A DNA stretch of 23,820 nt, from contig DHHS01000059.1 in assembly GCA_002403415.1 (NCBI GenBank), forward strand, positions 1 through 23,820, read 5' to 3'. The notes below the pieces were generated by a model. That model searched no databases. It was not told the origin of the DNA and saw only the letters and a list, made by a program, of their open reading frames with translations. The stretch comes from Sphingomonas sp. UBA4766 (GTDB taxonomy: Bacteria > Pseudomonadota > Alphaproteobacteria > Sphingomonadales > Sphingomonadaceae). Below are positions 6,597-14,653 of the stretch, in pieces (the first letter of the stretch is position 1; every line of letters starts with the position of its first letter). The translations under genes and the position numbers were made by a program.

Positions 6597-9500
6597 ACAT
6601 CACCGATTTTGCGGTTCGTCGCTGGCAAGTGACGATGCTGATCTTTCTGCTGCTGGCGGCACTCGGTGCGCAGGCGTTTCTCACGATTCCGCGCTCGGTG
6701 GATCCGCATTTCCCGATTTCGGTGTCGGTGGTGACGGTCGTACTGCCAGGTGCCGACGCAGCCGATATCGAGGAAACCGTCGCCAAGCCGATCGAGGCCG
6801 AGCTCCAAAGCCTCGACCATGTCCGCGAAATTCGATCGACCGCGACCGACGGCGTAGCGGTCATCTCGGTCGAGTTCGAGCATGGCACTGATGCCGAACA
6901 ATCGCTCGACCGCGTGGTGCGCCAGGTCAGCGCGATCCGCGACCGCTTGCCCCAGGGGATTCAGCGCATCGACTATCGCCGCCCGCGCACGACCGAGGCG
7001 GGCGTGCTCCAGCTTGCGCTGGTCAGCGAGTCGGCAAGCTGGCGGCGCATGGCGAAATATGCCGATGACTTGCGCGACCGGCTGAACGTTGTGCCCGGCG
7101 TGCGCACCACCGCGATTGACGGCGCGGCCCGGCCCGAAGTGCGCGTGGCGATCGACGCGGGGCGGCTGGCGGAGGCGGGGCTCCCGGCATCGGCAGTGGC
7201 CAATGCCGTGCGGCAGGGCGGGATCGACTTGCCCGCAGGGTCGGTGACCGGCGGCGGGCGGCGGTTCAACATCGACGCGGGCGGCGCATATCGCAGAGTC
7301 GAGGCGGTGCGGGACGTCCCCTTGCGCGCGGGCGACGGGCGGCTGCTGCGCGTGGGCGATGTCGCCGATGTCCGCTGGGCGGAGGCGGAGCGGCTGCACA
7401 TCACCCGCTTCAACGGCAAGCGCGCGCTGTTCGTGACGGTGCGGCAAAAGGATGATGTCGACGCAGGCACGCTGCGCGATGCGCTGGTCAGCGCGGTCGC
7501 GGCGTTTCGCGCGCAAGTGCCGCCCGACATGACGCTCGAGGTCGGGTTCGACCAGAGCCGCGACATTGACCGCAAGCTGACGCAGTTGAGCCACGACTTC
7601 CTCCTCGCGCTCGGGTTGGTGCTGATTACGCTGTTTCCGCTGGGGCTGCGCCCGTCGCTGATCGTGATGGTGTCGATCCCGTTGTCGCTTGCAATGGGCC
7701 TGTTGATGCTCGCGCTGTTTGGCTATTCGCTAAATCAGATTACCATTTCGGGGTTTATTCTCTCGCTTGGCCTGCTGGTCGATGATTCGATCGTGGTGAC
7801 GGAGAATATCGAGCGTCACATCCGCGACGGTGACCCGCCGGTTTCCGCCGCCGTTACGGGCACGCGCGAGATTGGCCCGGCGGTGGCGGGCGCGACCGGT
7901 GTGCTGTTGTGCGCGTTCATGCCGATCGTGTTCCTGCCCGAAGGGGCGGGCGATTTCGTTCGCGGGCTGCCGGTTGCGGTCATGCTGACGGTTGCAAGTT
8001 CGCTGGTCGTGTCGCTGACCATCATTCCCTTCATCGCCAGCCGGGTGCTCAGACCCCATGCGCCAGAGGGTAATGCAGTGCTGCGCGTCGTGATGGGCGG
8101 GATTCAGCGGCTATATGCGCCGATCCTGCGCGGAGCGCTCAACCGGCCGCGGATTTGGTTCTACGGAGCGATGGCTTTGTGCTTTGGCGCGTTTGGGCTG
8201 GTGCCGGTGCTGGGCTTTTCGCTGTTTCCGTCTGCCGAGACGCCCTATTTCCTCGTCCGCGTCGAAACGCCGGAGGGAAGCAGCCTGGCGGCGACCGATC
8301 GCGCCGTGCGCGATGTCGCCCGCATTCTGAAGGCCGAGCCCGCCGTCACCAATGTCATGGAAAATGCGGGCCGCGGCAATCCGCAGATTTTCTACAACAT
8401 CACGCCGCATGAGGAGCGGCCGCGTTACGGCGATGTTTTTGCAACGCTGGGCGAATGGGATGTGCGGACCAGCCCGCAATTGCTCGCCCGGTTGCGCGAG
8501 AAGTTCGGCGCCTATCCCGATGCGCGCGTGACGCTGATCGTTTTCGAGAACGGTCCGCCGCTCGAAGCGCCAATCGCGATTCGCATCAGCGGCCCCGATA
8601 TCGACGTGCTCAAGCGCCTGTCCGACCGCGTTGTCGTCGAAATGGGCAAGGTTCCGGGTGTACGCGATATCGACAGTCCGCTCGCCTATGACCGGCTCGA
8701 CCTTGACTTGGGCCTTGATGAGGCGAAGGCGGCGTTGATCGGCGTCGCGCCCGGTGAAGCGCGCCGCGCCGTGCGGCTGGCGATCAGCGGCGAACAGGCG
8801 AGCCAATTGCGCGATAATGAGGGCGATAGCTGGCCCGTCACCGTGCGATTACCGTTTGATCGGGTGCAGGCGGTGTCGGCGCTCGGCAATGTCTATGTCC
8901 CTACGACATCGGGGGGCAACGTGCCGTTGTCCGAGATCGCGCGGCCCCGGCTGAAATCGGCACCGCCGCAGATTACGCGGTTCAAGCTGCAACGCACGGT
9001 CACCGTCACCGCCTATAACGAGCCTGGCGTGCTGACATCGCGCCTAACCAAAGCGGTGGAGGATCAGTTAAAGGCCGTGCCGCTGCCCGAGGGTTACAGC
9101 TTTGGCATTGGCGGCGAGGCAGAGGCGGCGGCCCGCAATTTTTCCGGGCTCGGCCCCGTCATCCTGTTGTCGGTGTTCGGGATTATCGGCGTGCTGGTGC
9201 TCGAATTCGGGCGGTTTCGCGAAACGATTGTGGTGGCGGGCGTGGTGCCGCTTGGCACATTTGGCGGGTTGATCGCGCTGCTGGTAACCGGCAATTCGCT
9301 GTCGTTTCTGGCGGTGATCGGTTTTGTTGCGCTCATCGGGATTGAGATCAAGAATTCGATCCTGCTCGTCGATTTCACGACGCAGCTGCGCGAACGCGGC
9401 ATGGCACTGCGCGAGGCGATCGAGCTGGCGGGCGAGATCCGCTTCCTGCCGGTGCTGCTTACGTCCGTGACAGCGATTGGCGGGTTGATGCCGCTCGCGC

Positions 9501-9664
9501 TTGGCGGGTCGGCGCTCTATTCGCCGCTGGCGTGGGTGATTATCGGCGGGCTGGTGAGTTCGACCCTCCTCAGCCGGATTGTCACCCCAGTCATGTATCT
9601 GCTCGCGGTGCGCCGGACCGAGGGCGATGTGCCAAGTGTTGCACCCGGCCTTCAAGCGACCTAA
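6593..9664 (+). CDS. RND efflux transporter permease (AcrB/HAE1 family)
   Basis: This is the proton-driven inner-membrane pump of the tripartite efflux system, 1023 residues, full length for the family. It starts with GTG in a GTGA overlap with the adaptor stop. The two-fold RND plan is visible: a first transmembrane helix near residues 10-28, a large periplasmic domain, helices 2-6 with the proton-relay pair Asp397-Asp398 in GLLVDDSIVVTENIER, a second periplasmic domain, then helices 8-12. Lys920 in IGIEIKNSILLVDF sits where AcrB has its essential transmembrane lysine. The intact relay residues argue that it is functional. Together with the adaptor it forms a two-gene operon. Substrate range cannot be told; drugs, dyes, solvents or metabolites are all possible. 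Confidence 0.95.
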   Translation: MNITDFAVRRWQVTMLIFLLLAALGAQAFLTIPRSVDPHFPISVSVVTVVLPGADAADIEETVAKPIEAELQSLDHVREIRSTATDGVAVISVEFEHGTDAEQSLDRVVRQVSAIRDRLPQGIQRIDYRRPRTTEAGVLQLALVSESASWRRMAKYADDLRDRLNVVPGVRTTAIDGAARPEVRVAIDAGRLAEAGLPASAVANAVRQGGIDLPAGSVTGGGRRFNIDAGGAYRRVEAVRDVPLRAGDGRLLRVGDVADVRWAEAERLHITRFNGKRALFVTVRQKDDVDAGTLRDALVSAVAAFRAQVPPDMTLEVGFDQSRDIDRKLTQLSHDFLLALGLVLITLFPLGLRPSLIVMVSIPLSLAMGLLMLALFGYSLNQITISGFILSLGLLVDDSIVVTENIERHIRDGDPPVSAAVTGTREIGPAVAGATGVLLCAFMPIVFLPEGAGDFVRGLPVAVMLTVASSLVVSLTIIPFIASRVLRPHAPEGNAVLRVVMGGIQRLYAPILRGALNRPRIWFYGAMALCFGAFGLVPVLGFSLFPSAETPYFLVRVETPEGSSLAATDRAVRDVARILKAEPAVTNVMENAGRGNPQIFYNITPHEERPRYGDVFATLGEWDVRTSPQLLARLREKFGAYPDARVTLIVFENGPPLEAPIAIRISGPDIDVLKRLSDRVVVEMGKVPGVRDIDSPLAYDRLDLDLGLDEAKAALIGVAPGEARRAVRLAISGEQASQLRDNEGDSWPVTVRLPFDRVQAVSALGNVYVPTTSGGNVPLSEIARPRLKSAPPQITRFKLQRTVTVTAYNEPGVLTSRLTKAVEDQLKAVPLPEGYSFGIGGEAEAAARNFSGLGPVILLSVFGIIGVLVLEFGRFRETIVVAGVVPLGTFGGLIALLVTGNSLSFLAVIGFVALIGIEIKNSILLVDFTTQLRERGMALREAIELAGEIRFLPVLLTSVTAIGGLMPLALGGSALYSPLAWVIIGGLVSSTLLSRIVTPVMYLLAVRRTEGDVPSVAPGLQAT

Positions 9665-9675
9665 AAAGCGTGCTC

Positions 9676-9698
9676 AGGGCGGCCCTGGGTCGCCCTTT
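9676..9698 (+). terminator. Weak hairpin between the efflux pump and argD
   Basis: AGGGCG (9676-9681) and CGCCCT (9691-9696) form a perfect 6-bp stem with a 9-base loop, followed by only TT-G-T. It lies in the 56-base gap after the pump stop. It could be a weak terminator or attenuator separating the efflux genes from the arginine genes, but the T-tract is poor. Confidence 0.3.
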
Positions 9699-9720
9699 GT
9701 CGTTTGATGGAGATGCCGCG

Positions 9721-10920
9721 ATGCCGATTACCCCGCTCATGCCCGTTTACCCGCGGTGTGGTGTGCGCCCGGTGCGCGGCGAGGGGTGCTATCTGATCGG
9801 CGAAGGCGGCGAGCGTTACCTTGATTTCGCCAGCGGCATTGCCGTGAACGCGCTGGGCCATGGTCACCCGCACCTGGTGAAGGCGATCGCGGATCAGGCC
9901 GCCACGCTGATGCACGTGTCGAACCTGTACGGCAGCCCGCAGGGTGAGCATCTCGCGCAGCGGATCGTCGACAACAGCTTTGCCGACACGGTGTTTTTCA
10001 CCAATTCGGGCACCGAAGCGGTCGAGTGCGCGATCAAGACCGCGCGGCGCTATCATTATGCGAACGGCAATCCGCAGCGCACGACACTGATTACCTTCAA
10101 CAATGCGTTTCACGGCCGCACCATGGGTGCGATTTCGGCGACCAATCAGGCCAAGATGCGCGACGGGTTTGAGCCTTTGCTCCCCGGTTTCGCCTACGCG
10201 CCGTTCAACGATCTCGACGCGGCGCTGGCGCTGGTCGATGACCATACCGCAGGCTTCATGGTCGAGACGATCCAGGGCGAAGGCGGCGTGTCTGCGGGCA
10301 GCGACGAATTCATTCAGGGACTGCGCCGTGCGTGCGACGAACACGGGCTGCTCCTTGTGCTCGACGAAGTGCAATGCGGTTATGGCCGCACTGGCAAGAT
10401 GTGGGCCTATGAGCATTATGGCATCACCCCCGACATCATGTCGGTGGCCAAGGGGATTGGCGGCGGCTTTCCGCTCGGCGCGTGCCTTGCGACCGAGGAA
10501 GCGGCGAAGGGCATGGTGATCGGCACCCATGGCTCCACTTATGGCGGGAATCCGCTGGCAATGGCCGCCGGAGAGGCGATCCTCGACGTGATTCTGGCGC
10601 CGGGTTTCCTCGATCATGTGACCGCGATGGGCGAACGGCTGCGCGCGAGCCTTGAGCAGATGATCCCCAATCACGACGCGCTGTTCGACAGTGTGCGCGG
10701 GCGCGGGTTGATGGCGGGAATTAAGCTGAAGGACACCGCCGTCAGCCGCGATTTCGTCGCGCATTTGCGTGATCACCACGGGCTGCTGACCGTCGCGGCG
10801 GGGGAGAATGTCGTGCGCATTCTGCCGCCGCTGGTGATCGAGGAACATCATATCGACGAATTCGTCCAGAAACTGAGCGCGGGGGCGCGGGCGTTCGCGC
10901 CCGCTGCTGCGACGGCGTGA
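9721..10920 (+). CDS. argD: Acetylornithine/succinyldiaminopimelate aminotransferase
   Basis: ArgD converts N-acetylglutamate semialdehyde to N-acetylornithine in arginine synthesis, with glutamate as amino donor and PLP as cofactor. Many homologues also serve lysine synthesis at the succinyldiaminopimelate step. The frame extends upstream into the pump gene, but the ATG at 9721 (399 residues) fits the family start and has GGAG at 9709-9712, 8 bases away. Class III aminotransferase features are present: FTNSGTEAVECAIK near 93-106, FHGRTMGA near 130, LDEVQCGYGRTG with Asp215 that pairs with the PLP ring, and the PLP-binding Lys244 in AKGIGGGFPLGA. STYGGNPLA follows as expected. Its stop overlaps the argF GTG by 4 bases. 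Confidence 0.95.
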   Translation: MPITPLMPVYPRCGVRPVRGEGCYLIGEGGERYLDFASGIAVNALGHGHPHLVKAIADQAATLMHVSNLYGSPQGEHLAQRIVDNSFADTVFFTNSGTEAVECAIKTARRYHYANGNPQRTTLITFNNAFHGRTMGAISATNQAKMRDGFEPLLPGFAYAPFNDLDAALALVDDHTAGFMVETIQGEGGVSAGSDEFIQGLRRACDEHGLLLVLDEVQCGYGRTGKMWAYEHYGITPDIMSVAKGIGGGFPLGACLATEEAAKGMVIGTHGSTYGGNPLAMAAGEAILDVILAPGFLDHVTAMGERLRASLEQMIPNHDALFDSVRGRGLMAGIKLKDTAVSRDFVAHLRDHHGLLTVAAGENVVRILPPLVIEEHHIDEFVQKLSAGARAFAPAAATA

Positions 10921-11834
10921 GGCACTTCCTCAACCTCGCCGACGCCGGGCCAGACGGCATTGCCGCGATGATCGCCGATGCGCTTGATCGCAAGGCAGCG
11001 CGGGCGGGCTGGCCGAAAGGGCGCCCCGATGCCGATGCGCCGCTTTCGGGTCGCGTGCTCGCGATGGTGTTCGAGAAGAATTCCACCCGCACGCGCGTGT
11101 CGTTCGACATGGCGATCCGCCAGCTTGGCGGCACCAGCATCGTGATGGACGCAGGCACCACGCAGCTTGGCCGGGGGGAGACAGTCGCGGATACCGCGCG
11201 TGTCCTGTCTGCTTATGTCGATGCGATCATGCTGCGCACCGACGACCACGCCAAGGTCGAGGAAATGGCCCGCTATGCCAGCGTCCCGGTCATCAACGGC
11301 CTGACCGATTTGTCGCACCCGTGCCAGATCATGGCCGATCTGCTGACGATCATCGACGCGGGCAAGGCATTGCCGGGGCTGAAGGTCGCGTGGCTTGGCG
11401 ACGGCAACAACGTGCTTTATTCGATCGTCGAGGCGGCCGGGCTGATGCACTTCGACGTGACGGCGGCGTGCCCGCAGGGTTTTCAGCCCGATGACGCGAT
11501 GCTGGCGCTGGGGCAGGGACGGGCGCGCTGTGTGGCGGACCCGCGCGAAGCGGTGGCGGGTGCCGACATCATCGTCACCGATACCTGGATTTCAATGGGG
11601 CAGGCCCATGCCGAGACAAAGCTTGCCGCGATGATGCCCTATCAGGTCGATGCCGCGCTGATGGCGGCGGCCAAGTCCGACGCCAAATTCCTCCACTGCC
11701 TGCCCGCACATCGAGGTGAGGAAGTGACGGCAGAGGTGATCGACGGCCCGCAATCGCTGATCTGGGCAGAGGCGGAAAACCGGCTGCACGCGCAGAAATC
11801 AGTGCTGCGTTGGTGCTTTGGCCAGATCGGCTGA
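10917..11834 (+). CDS. argF: Ornithine carbamoyltransferase
   Basis: ArgF makes citrulline from ornithine and carbamoyl phosphate, the step after ornithine formation in arginine synthesis. The 305-residue protein has the full set of family motifs: the carbamoyl-phosphate loop STRTR at 56-60, HPCQ at 134-137, and HCLPAHRG at 260-267 with the cysteine that closes over ornithine. It begins with GTG inside the GTGA overlap with argD, so its translation probably depends on argD. No intergenic promoter space exists. The chaperone gene hslO starts 7 bases after the stop. Confidence 0.96.
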   Translation: MRHFLNLADAGPDGIAAMIADALDRKAARAGWPKGRPDADAPLSGRVLAMVFEKNSTRTRVSFDMAIRQLGGTSIVMDAGTTQLGRGETVADTARVLSAYVDAIMLRTDDHAKVEEMARYASVPVINGLTDLSHPCQIMADLLTIIDAGKALPGLKVAWLGDGNNVLYSIVEAAGLMHFDVTAACPQGFQPDDAMLALGQGRARCVADPREAVAGADIIVTDTWISMGQAHAETKLAAMMPYQVDAALMAAAKSDAKFLHCLPAHRGEEVTAEVIDGPQSLIWAEAENRLHAQKSVLRWCFGQIG

Positions 11835-11841
11835 GGGCATG

Positions 11842-12750
11842 ATGACCGACCCCATGATCGTCGATTGCGACCGGGTGCTGGGCTTTACAATCCCGGCGCG
11901 CGATGCACGCGGGCGGATGGCTCGGCTGGGGCCGGTGGTCAGCCAAGTGCTGACAGCCCATGATTATCCGCCGCCGGTCGAAGCGCTGCTGGGCGAGGCG
12001 CTTACGCTTGGCGCGCTGATTGGGGCAACTCTGAAGGACGCGAGCGGCCAGTTGACCATGCAGGCGCAAACCCAGACTGGCATTGTCCGGCTGATGGTGT
12101 GCGATTATCGCGGCGGCGAGCTGCGCGGCTATGTCGATTATGATGCGGATCGGTTGGCGGCGCTCGCTGATCCCTGGGGGTTGGCGGCGTTGTTTGGTGG
12201 CGATGCGTATCTCGCCATTACCTTTGATCTGGCGACGACGGGGGAGCGGTATCAGGGGATTGTCCCGCTCGACGGCACGACGCTGGCCGAGGCAGTCGAG
12301 AGCTATTTCGCGCAGTCGGAACAAATCCCCACGCTGGTGCGCGCCGCGTTTGCGCGCGGGCCGGGTGGCGATCATGTGGCGGGAGGTTTGCTCCTCCAGC
12401 ATCTGCCCGACGGGGAGGAGGGGCGGGAGCGGCTGCACACCCAACTCGACCATCCCGAATGGGAACGCGTCGCGATCCTTGGCCGCACCTTGGGGCTGGA
12501 CGAGTTGACCGACCCGACGCTCAGCCTGGAGACGTTGGTGTGGCGGCTGTTCAACGAGGAGGAGGAAGTGCGCCTGCTCCCTCATTTGACGCTGGCCAAG
12601 GGGTGCCGCTGTTCGCCTGATTACATCGCAGGCGTGCTCGCCAAATTCCCCACGGCCGAGCAGGCGGCAATGGCCGATGAGGACGGCATTATCACCGTCG
12701 ATTGCGCGTTTTGCGCGACCAAATTCCCGATTCGGGCGGCGGGCGTGTGA
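11842..12750 (+). CDS. hslO: Hsp33 redox-regulated chaperone
   Basis: Hsp33 is a cytosolic holdase switched on by oxidative unfolding of its zinc-binding carboxy-terminal domain. That domain is clear: Cys255-x-Cys257 (CRCSP) and Cys288-x2-Cys291 (CAFC), the four zinc-binding thiols. The amino-terminal domain shows the family pattern, with GEALTLGALIGATLKDASG and TMQAQTQTGIVRLMV, and the central PLDGTTLAEAVESYFAQSEQ. Two adjacent ATGs occur at 11839 and 11842; GAGG at 11833-11836 is better spaced (5 bases) for the second, giving 302 residues. It follows argF with almost no gap, a linkage between arginine synthesis and a chaperone that I would ascribe to operon packing rather than function. Confidence 0.95.
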   Translation: MTDPMIVDCDRVLGFTIPARDARGRMARLGPVVSQVLTAHDYPPPVEALLGEALTLGALIGATLKDASGQLTMQAQTQTGIVRLMVCDYRGGELRGYVDYDADRLAALADPWGLAALFGGDAYLAITFDLATTGERYQGIVPLDGTTLAEAVESYFAQSEQIPTLVRAAFARGPGGDHVAGGLLLQHLPDGEEGRERLHTQLDHPEWERVAILGRTLGLDELTDPTLSLETLVWRLFNEEEEVRLLPHLTLAKGCRCSPDYIAGVLAKFPTAEQAAMADEDGIITVDCAFCATKFPIRAAGV

Positions 12751-13148
12751 GCGCGCGCCGGATCGTCCTGGTATTCGCGCTGGTCCTCACCTCTGCCGAC
12801 GGCCCAGCCGGGCGGCTTCGCGTCCTCGCACAAATCGAGCCGGGCGAGTGGGAATTGCACGAACAGGGCAGCCATGCTGCGCCGAAACGCATATGCATGA
12901 CCGATCCCGATATTTTGGTGCAATATCAGCACAATGCGATGCGCTGCGCCCGTTTTGTCGTGGAAGATCAGCCGATGAGCGCCACCGTGACCTATGATTG
13001 CCGGGGCAGCGGGCGCGGGCGGACGGTAATCCGCGCCTCCACCACACGGGCGATTCATGTTGAGACGCAGGGAATTGCCTTTGGCGCACCCTTTGAAACC
13101 AGCTTTAATGGGCAGCGTATTGGGGCCTGCGGCGCCCGCGTTCGTTAA
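12747..13148 (+). CDS. Secreted DUF3617-like protein
   Basis: This 133-residue protein begins with GTG in a GTGA overlap with the hslO stop. Its first 30 residues are a hydrophobic export signal (RRIVLVFALVLTSA and on to VLAQ). The mature part opens with IEPGEWELHEQG, the short Pro-Gly-x-Trp-Glu pattern seen at the start of DUF3617 proteins, and carries four cysteines (ICMTD, MRCAR, DCRGS, GACGA) that could form two periplasmic disulfides. DUF3617 has no established function. The family call rests on the PGEWE start, the cysteine spacing and the length, so it is moderate. An upstream in-frame ATG at 12702 lies inside hslO and would spoil the signal peptide. It is the last gene before the hairpin array at 13178-13264. 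Confidence 0.7.
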   Translation: MSARRIVLVFALVLTSADGPAGRLRVLAQIEPGEWELHEQGSHAAPKRICMTDPDILVQYQHNAMRCARFVVEDQPMSATVTYDCRGSGRGRTVIRASTTRAIHVETQGIAFGAPFETSFNGQRIGACGARVR

Positions 13149-13177
13149 GCGGGCGTTTATCCGTTGTTGGTATAGCC

Positions 13178-13264
13178 GGAAGTGTGTCGCGTTGGGCACG
13201 CTTTCCTCCCTAGGCTTTGGAAAAGCCCCACTGGGCCGTCCATGTTTGGACGGTCCTTCTTTTT
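13178..13264 (+). ncRNA. Candidate small RNA or structured 3' end: three tandem hairpins with an exposed CCTCCCTA
   Basis: Three hairpins follow one another between the DUF3617-like gene and queC. Hairpin 1 pairs 13178-13188 with 13195-13206 (11 pairs with two or three G-T wobbles and one bulged T; loop GCGTTG). Then comes an unpaired CCTCCCTA whose CCTCC is complementary to Shine-Dalgarno sequences. Hairpin 2 is GGCTTT-GGA-AAAGCC at 13213-13227. Hairpin 3 is the intrinsic terminator at 13233-13264. The layout (hairpin, exposed C-rich seed, hairpin, terminator) resembles alphaproteobacterial trans-acting small RNAs with CCTCC-type anti-Shine-Dalgarno loops. No convincing promoter of its own was found, so it may instead be a processed 3' end of the upstream operon. 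Confidence 0.4.
13233..13264 (+). terminator. Strong intrinsic terminator
   Basis: A 10-bp stem pairs 13233-13242 with 13247-13256 (one G-T wobble), closed by a 4-base loop and followed directly by TTCTTTTT at 13257-13264. It ends transcription from the argD-argF-hslO direction, or that of the candidate small RNA. queC therefore needs its own promoter in 13265-13333; I could not find a convincing one. Confidence 0.85.
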
Positions 13265-13333
13265 GGGGTGCGACCGACGAACCCGCGCCGCGCGGTTGCA
13301 GCGCCCGGTAAATCGGCCTAGCCGGGCGGAACG

Positions 13334-14023
13334 ATGGTTTCAGAAACTCCCCTGGCGGTCGCGCTGATTTCTGGCGGGCTCGATTCGATGGTCGCCGCCG
13401 CGCTTGCCCATGAAAGCGGATTTCGCCTGCTCGCGCTATCGGTCGATTATAATCAGCGGCACCGGGTGGAGCTGGCCGCCGCGCGCCGAATCGCGTCTGC
13501 GCTGGGTGCTGAGCGGCATGTCGTGCTGCCGCTTGACCTATCGGCCTTTGGCGGTTCGGCGCTGACCGCCGATATCACAGTGCCAAAGTCGGGCGTCGCG
13601 CCCGGCATTCCGGTAACTTATGTGCCTGCACGCAACACTATTTTCCTCAGCCTGGCGTTGGGCTGGGCGGAGGCGGCTGGTGCGCGTGACCTGTTCATTG
13701 GCGTGAATGCGCTTGATTATTCGGGCTATCCCGATTGTCGGCCCGAGTTTATCTCGGCGTTTGAGGGGCTGGCGGAGCTGGCGACCAAGGCGGGGGTAGA
13801 GGGGGCGCCGTTTCGGATCCATGCACCGCTCCAGCATATGACCAAGGCTGATATCGCGCGCGAGGCAGCCCGGCTGGGCCTGGACGCGGGGCTGAGCTGG
13901 TCCTGTTATGATCCCGCCCCCGGCGGTTTGCATTGTGGCTTGTGCGACAGTTGCCGCTTGCGTCGGCGGGGCTTTGTCGAGGCGGGGCTGCTTGACCCGA
14001 CCGCCTATGCGGCGCGGCCATGA
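13334..14023 (+). CDS. queC: 7-cyano-7-deazaguanine synthase
   Basis: QueC converts 7-carboxy-7-deazaguanine to preQ0 with ATP and ammonia, on the way to queuosine in tRNA. The 229-residue protein has the ATP pyrophosphatase loop SGGLDS at 13-18 and, near the carboxy terminus, the four zinc ligands Cys191, Cys201, Cys204 and Cys207 (HCGLCDSC). The middle holds the family phrases VPARNTIFLSLALG and GVNALDYSGYPDCRPEF. The ATG at 13334 is the first in frame with a modest GGCGGA upstream. The stop overlaps the queE ATG by 4 bases, so the pair is coupled. No preQ1 riboswitch can be recognised in the leader. Confidence 0.96.
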   Translation: MVSETPLAVALISGGLDSMVAAALAHESGFRLLALSVDYNQRHRVELAAARRIASALGAERHVVLPLDLSAFGGSALTADITVPKSGVAPGIPVTYVPARNTIFLSLALGWAEAAGARDLFIGVNALDYSGYPDCRPEFISAFEGLAELATKAGVEGAPFRIHAPLQHMTKADIAREAARLGLDAGLSWSCYDPAPGGLHCGLCDSCRLRRRGFVEAGLLDPTAYAARP

Positions 14024-14649
14024 GCTATGCCGTCAAGGAAATGTTCCTGACCCTGCAGGGGGAGGGCGTGCACGCCGGGCGGCGCGCGGTGTTCATCCGC
14101 TTTGCCGGGTGCAATTTGTGGAGCGGGCGCGAGGCGGACCGGGCCAGCGCGGTGTGCCGGTTCTGCGACACCGATTTTGTCGGTACCGACGGCGATGGCG
14201 GGGGCAAATTTGCCGATCCGGGGGCGCTTGCGGCCGCCGCACAGGCGATCTGGGGCGATGCGCCGGGTGCGTTTGCGGTGTTGACCGGCGGCGAGCCGAT
14301 GCTGCAGGTCGATGACGCGCTCGTCGACGCTTTGCATGCGGCGGGATTCTATATCGCGATCGAGACCAATGGCACTGTGCCCGCGCACCCCGCGCTCGAT
14401 TGGGTATGCGTTAGCCCCAAGGCGGGGAGCAATGTCGTGCAGCGCCGGGGGGACGAGCTGAAGCTGGTGTGGCCACAGGACGGCACAGACATCGCCGCAA
14501 TCGAGTGCTGGGACTTTGCCCATTGGCTGGTGCAGCCAATGGATGGCCCGACCTTGGCAGAGGCGACGCGGGCCGCGATTGATCTGGTGATGGCGCGGCC
14601 CCGGTGGCGGCTAACGCTCCAATCGCACAAGCTGTTGGGGTTGCGTTAA
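14020..14649 (+). CDS. queE: 7-carboxy-7-deazaguanine synthase
   Basis: QueE is the radical-SAM enzyme that contracts 6-carboxytetrahydropterin to 7-carboxy-7-deazaguanine, the substrate of QueC. Its 4Fe-4S ligands are Cys31, Cys46 and Cys49, a Cx14Cx2C arrangement in place of the usual radical-SAM Cx3Cx2C; this extended spacing is known in the Burkholderia-type QueE group. Other signatures are FLTLQGEGVHAGRRAVFIRF at the start, LTGGEPMLQ (the GGE motif) and IETNGT. The 209-residue length is normal. It overlaps queC by 4 bases and ends only 4 bases before the stop of the convergent secreted-protein gene. queD and folE, needed for the earlier steps, are not in the window. Confidence 0.95.
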   Translation: MSYAVKEMFLTLQGEGVHAGRRAVFIRFAGCNLWSGREADRASAVCRFCDTDFVGTDGDGGGKFADPGALAAAAQAIWGDAPGAFAVLTGGEPMLQVDDALVDALHAAGFYIAIETNGTVPAHPALDWVCVSPKAGSNVVQRRGDELKLVWPQDGTDIAAIECWDFAHWLVQPMDGPTLAEATRAAIDLVMARPRWRLTLQSHKLLGLR

Positions 14650-14653
14650 TGCG

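Noticed and set aside
13265..13333. Possible preQ1 riboswitch before queC
   Set aside because: The conserved preQ1 aptamer loop and A-rich tail are not visible, and QueC/QueE leaders in this group often lack one.
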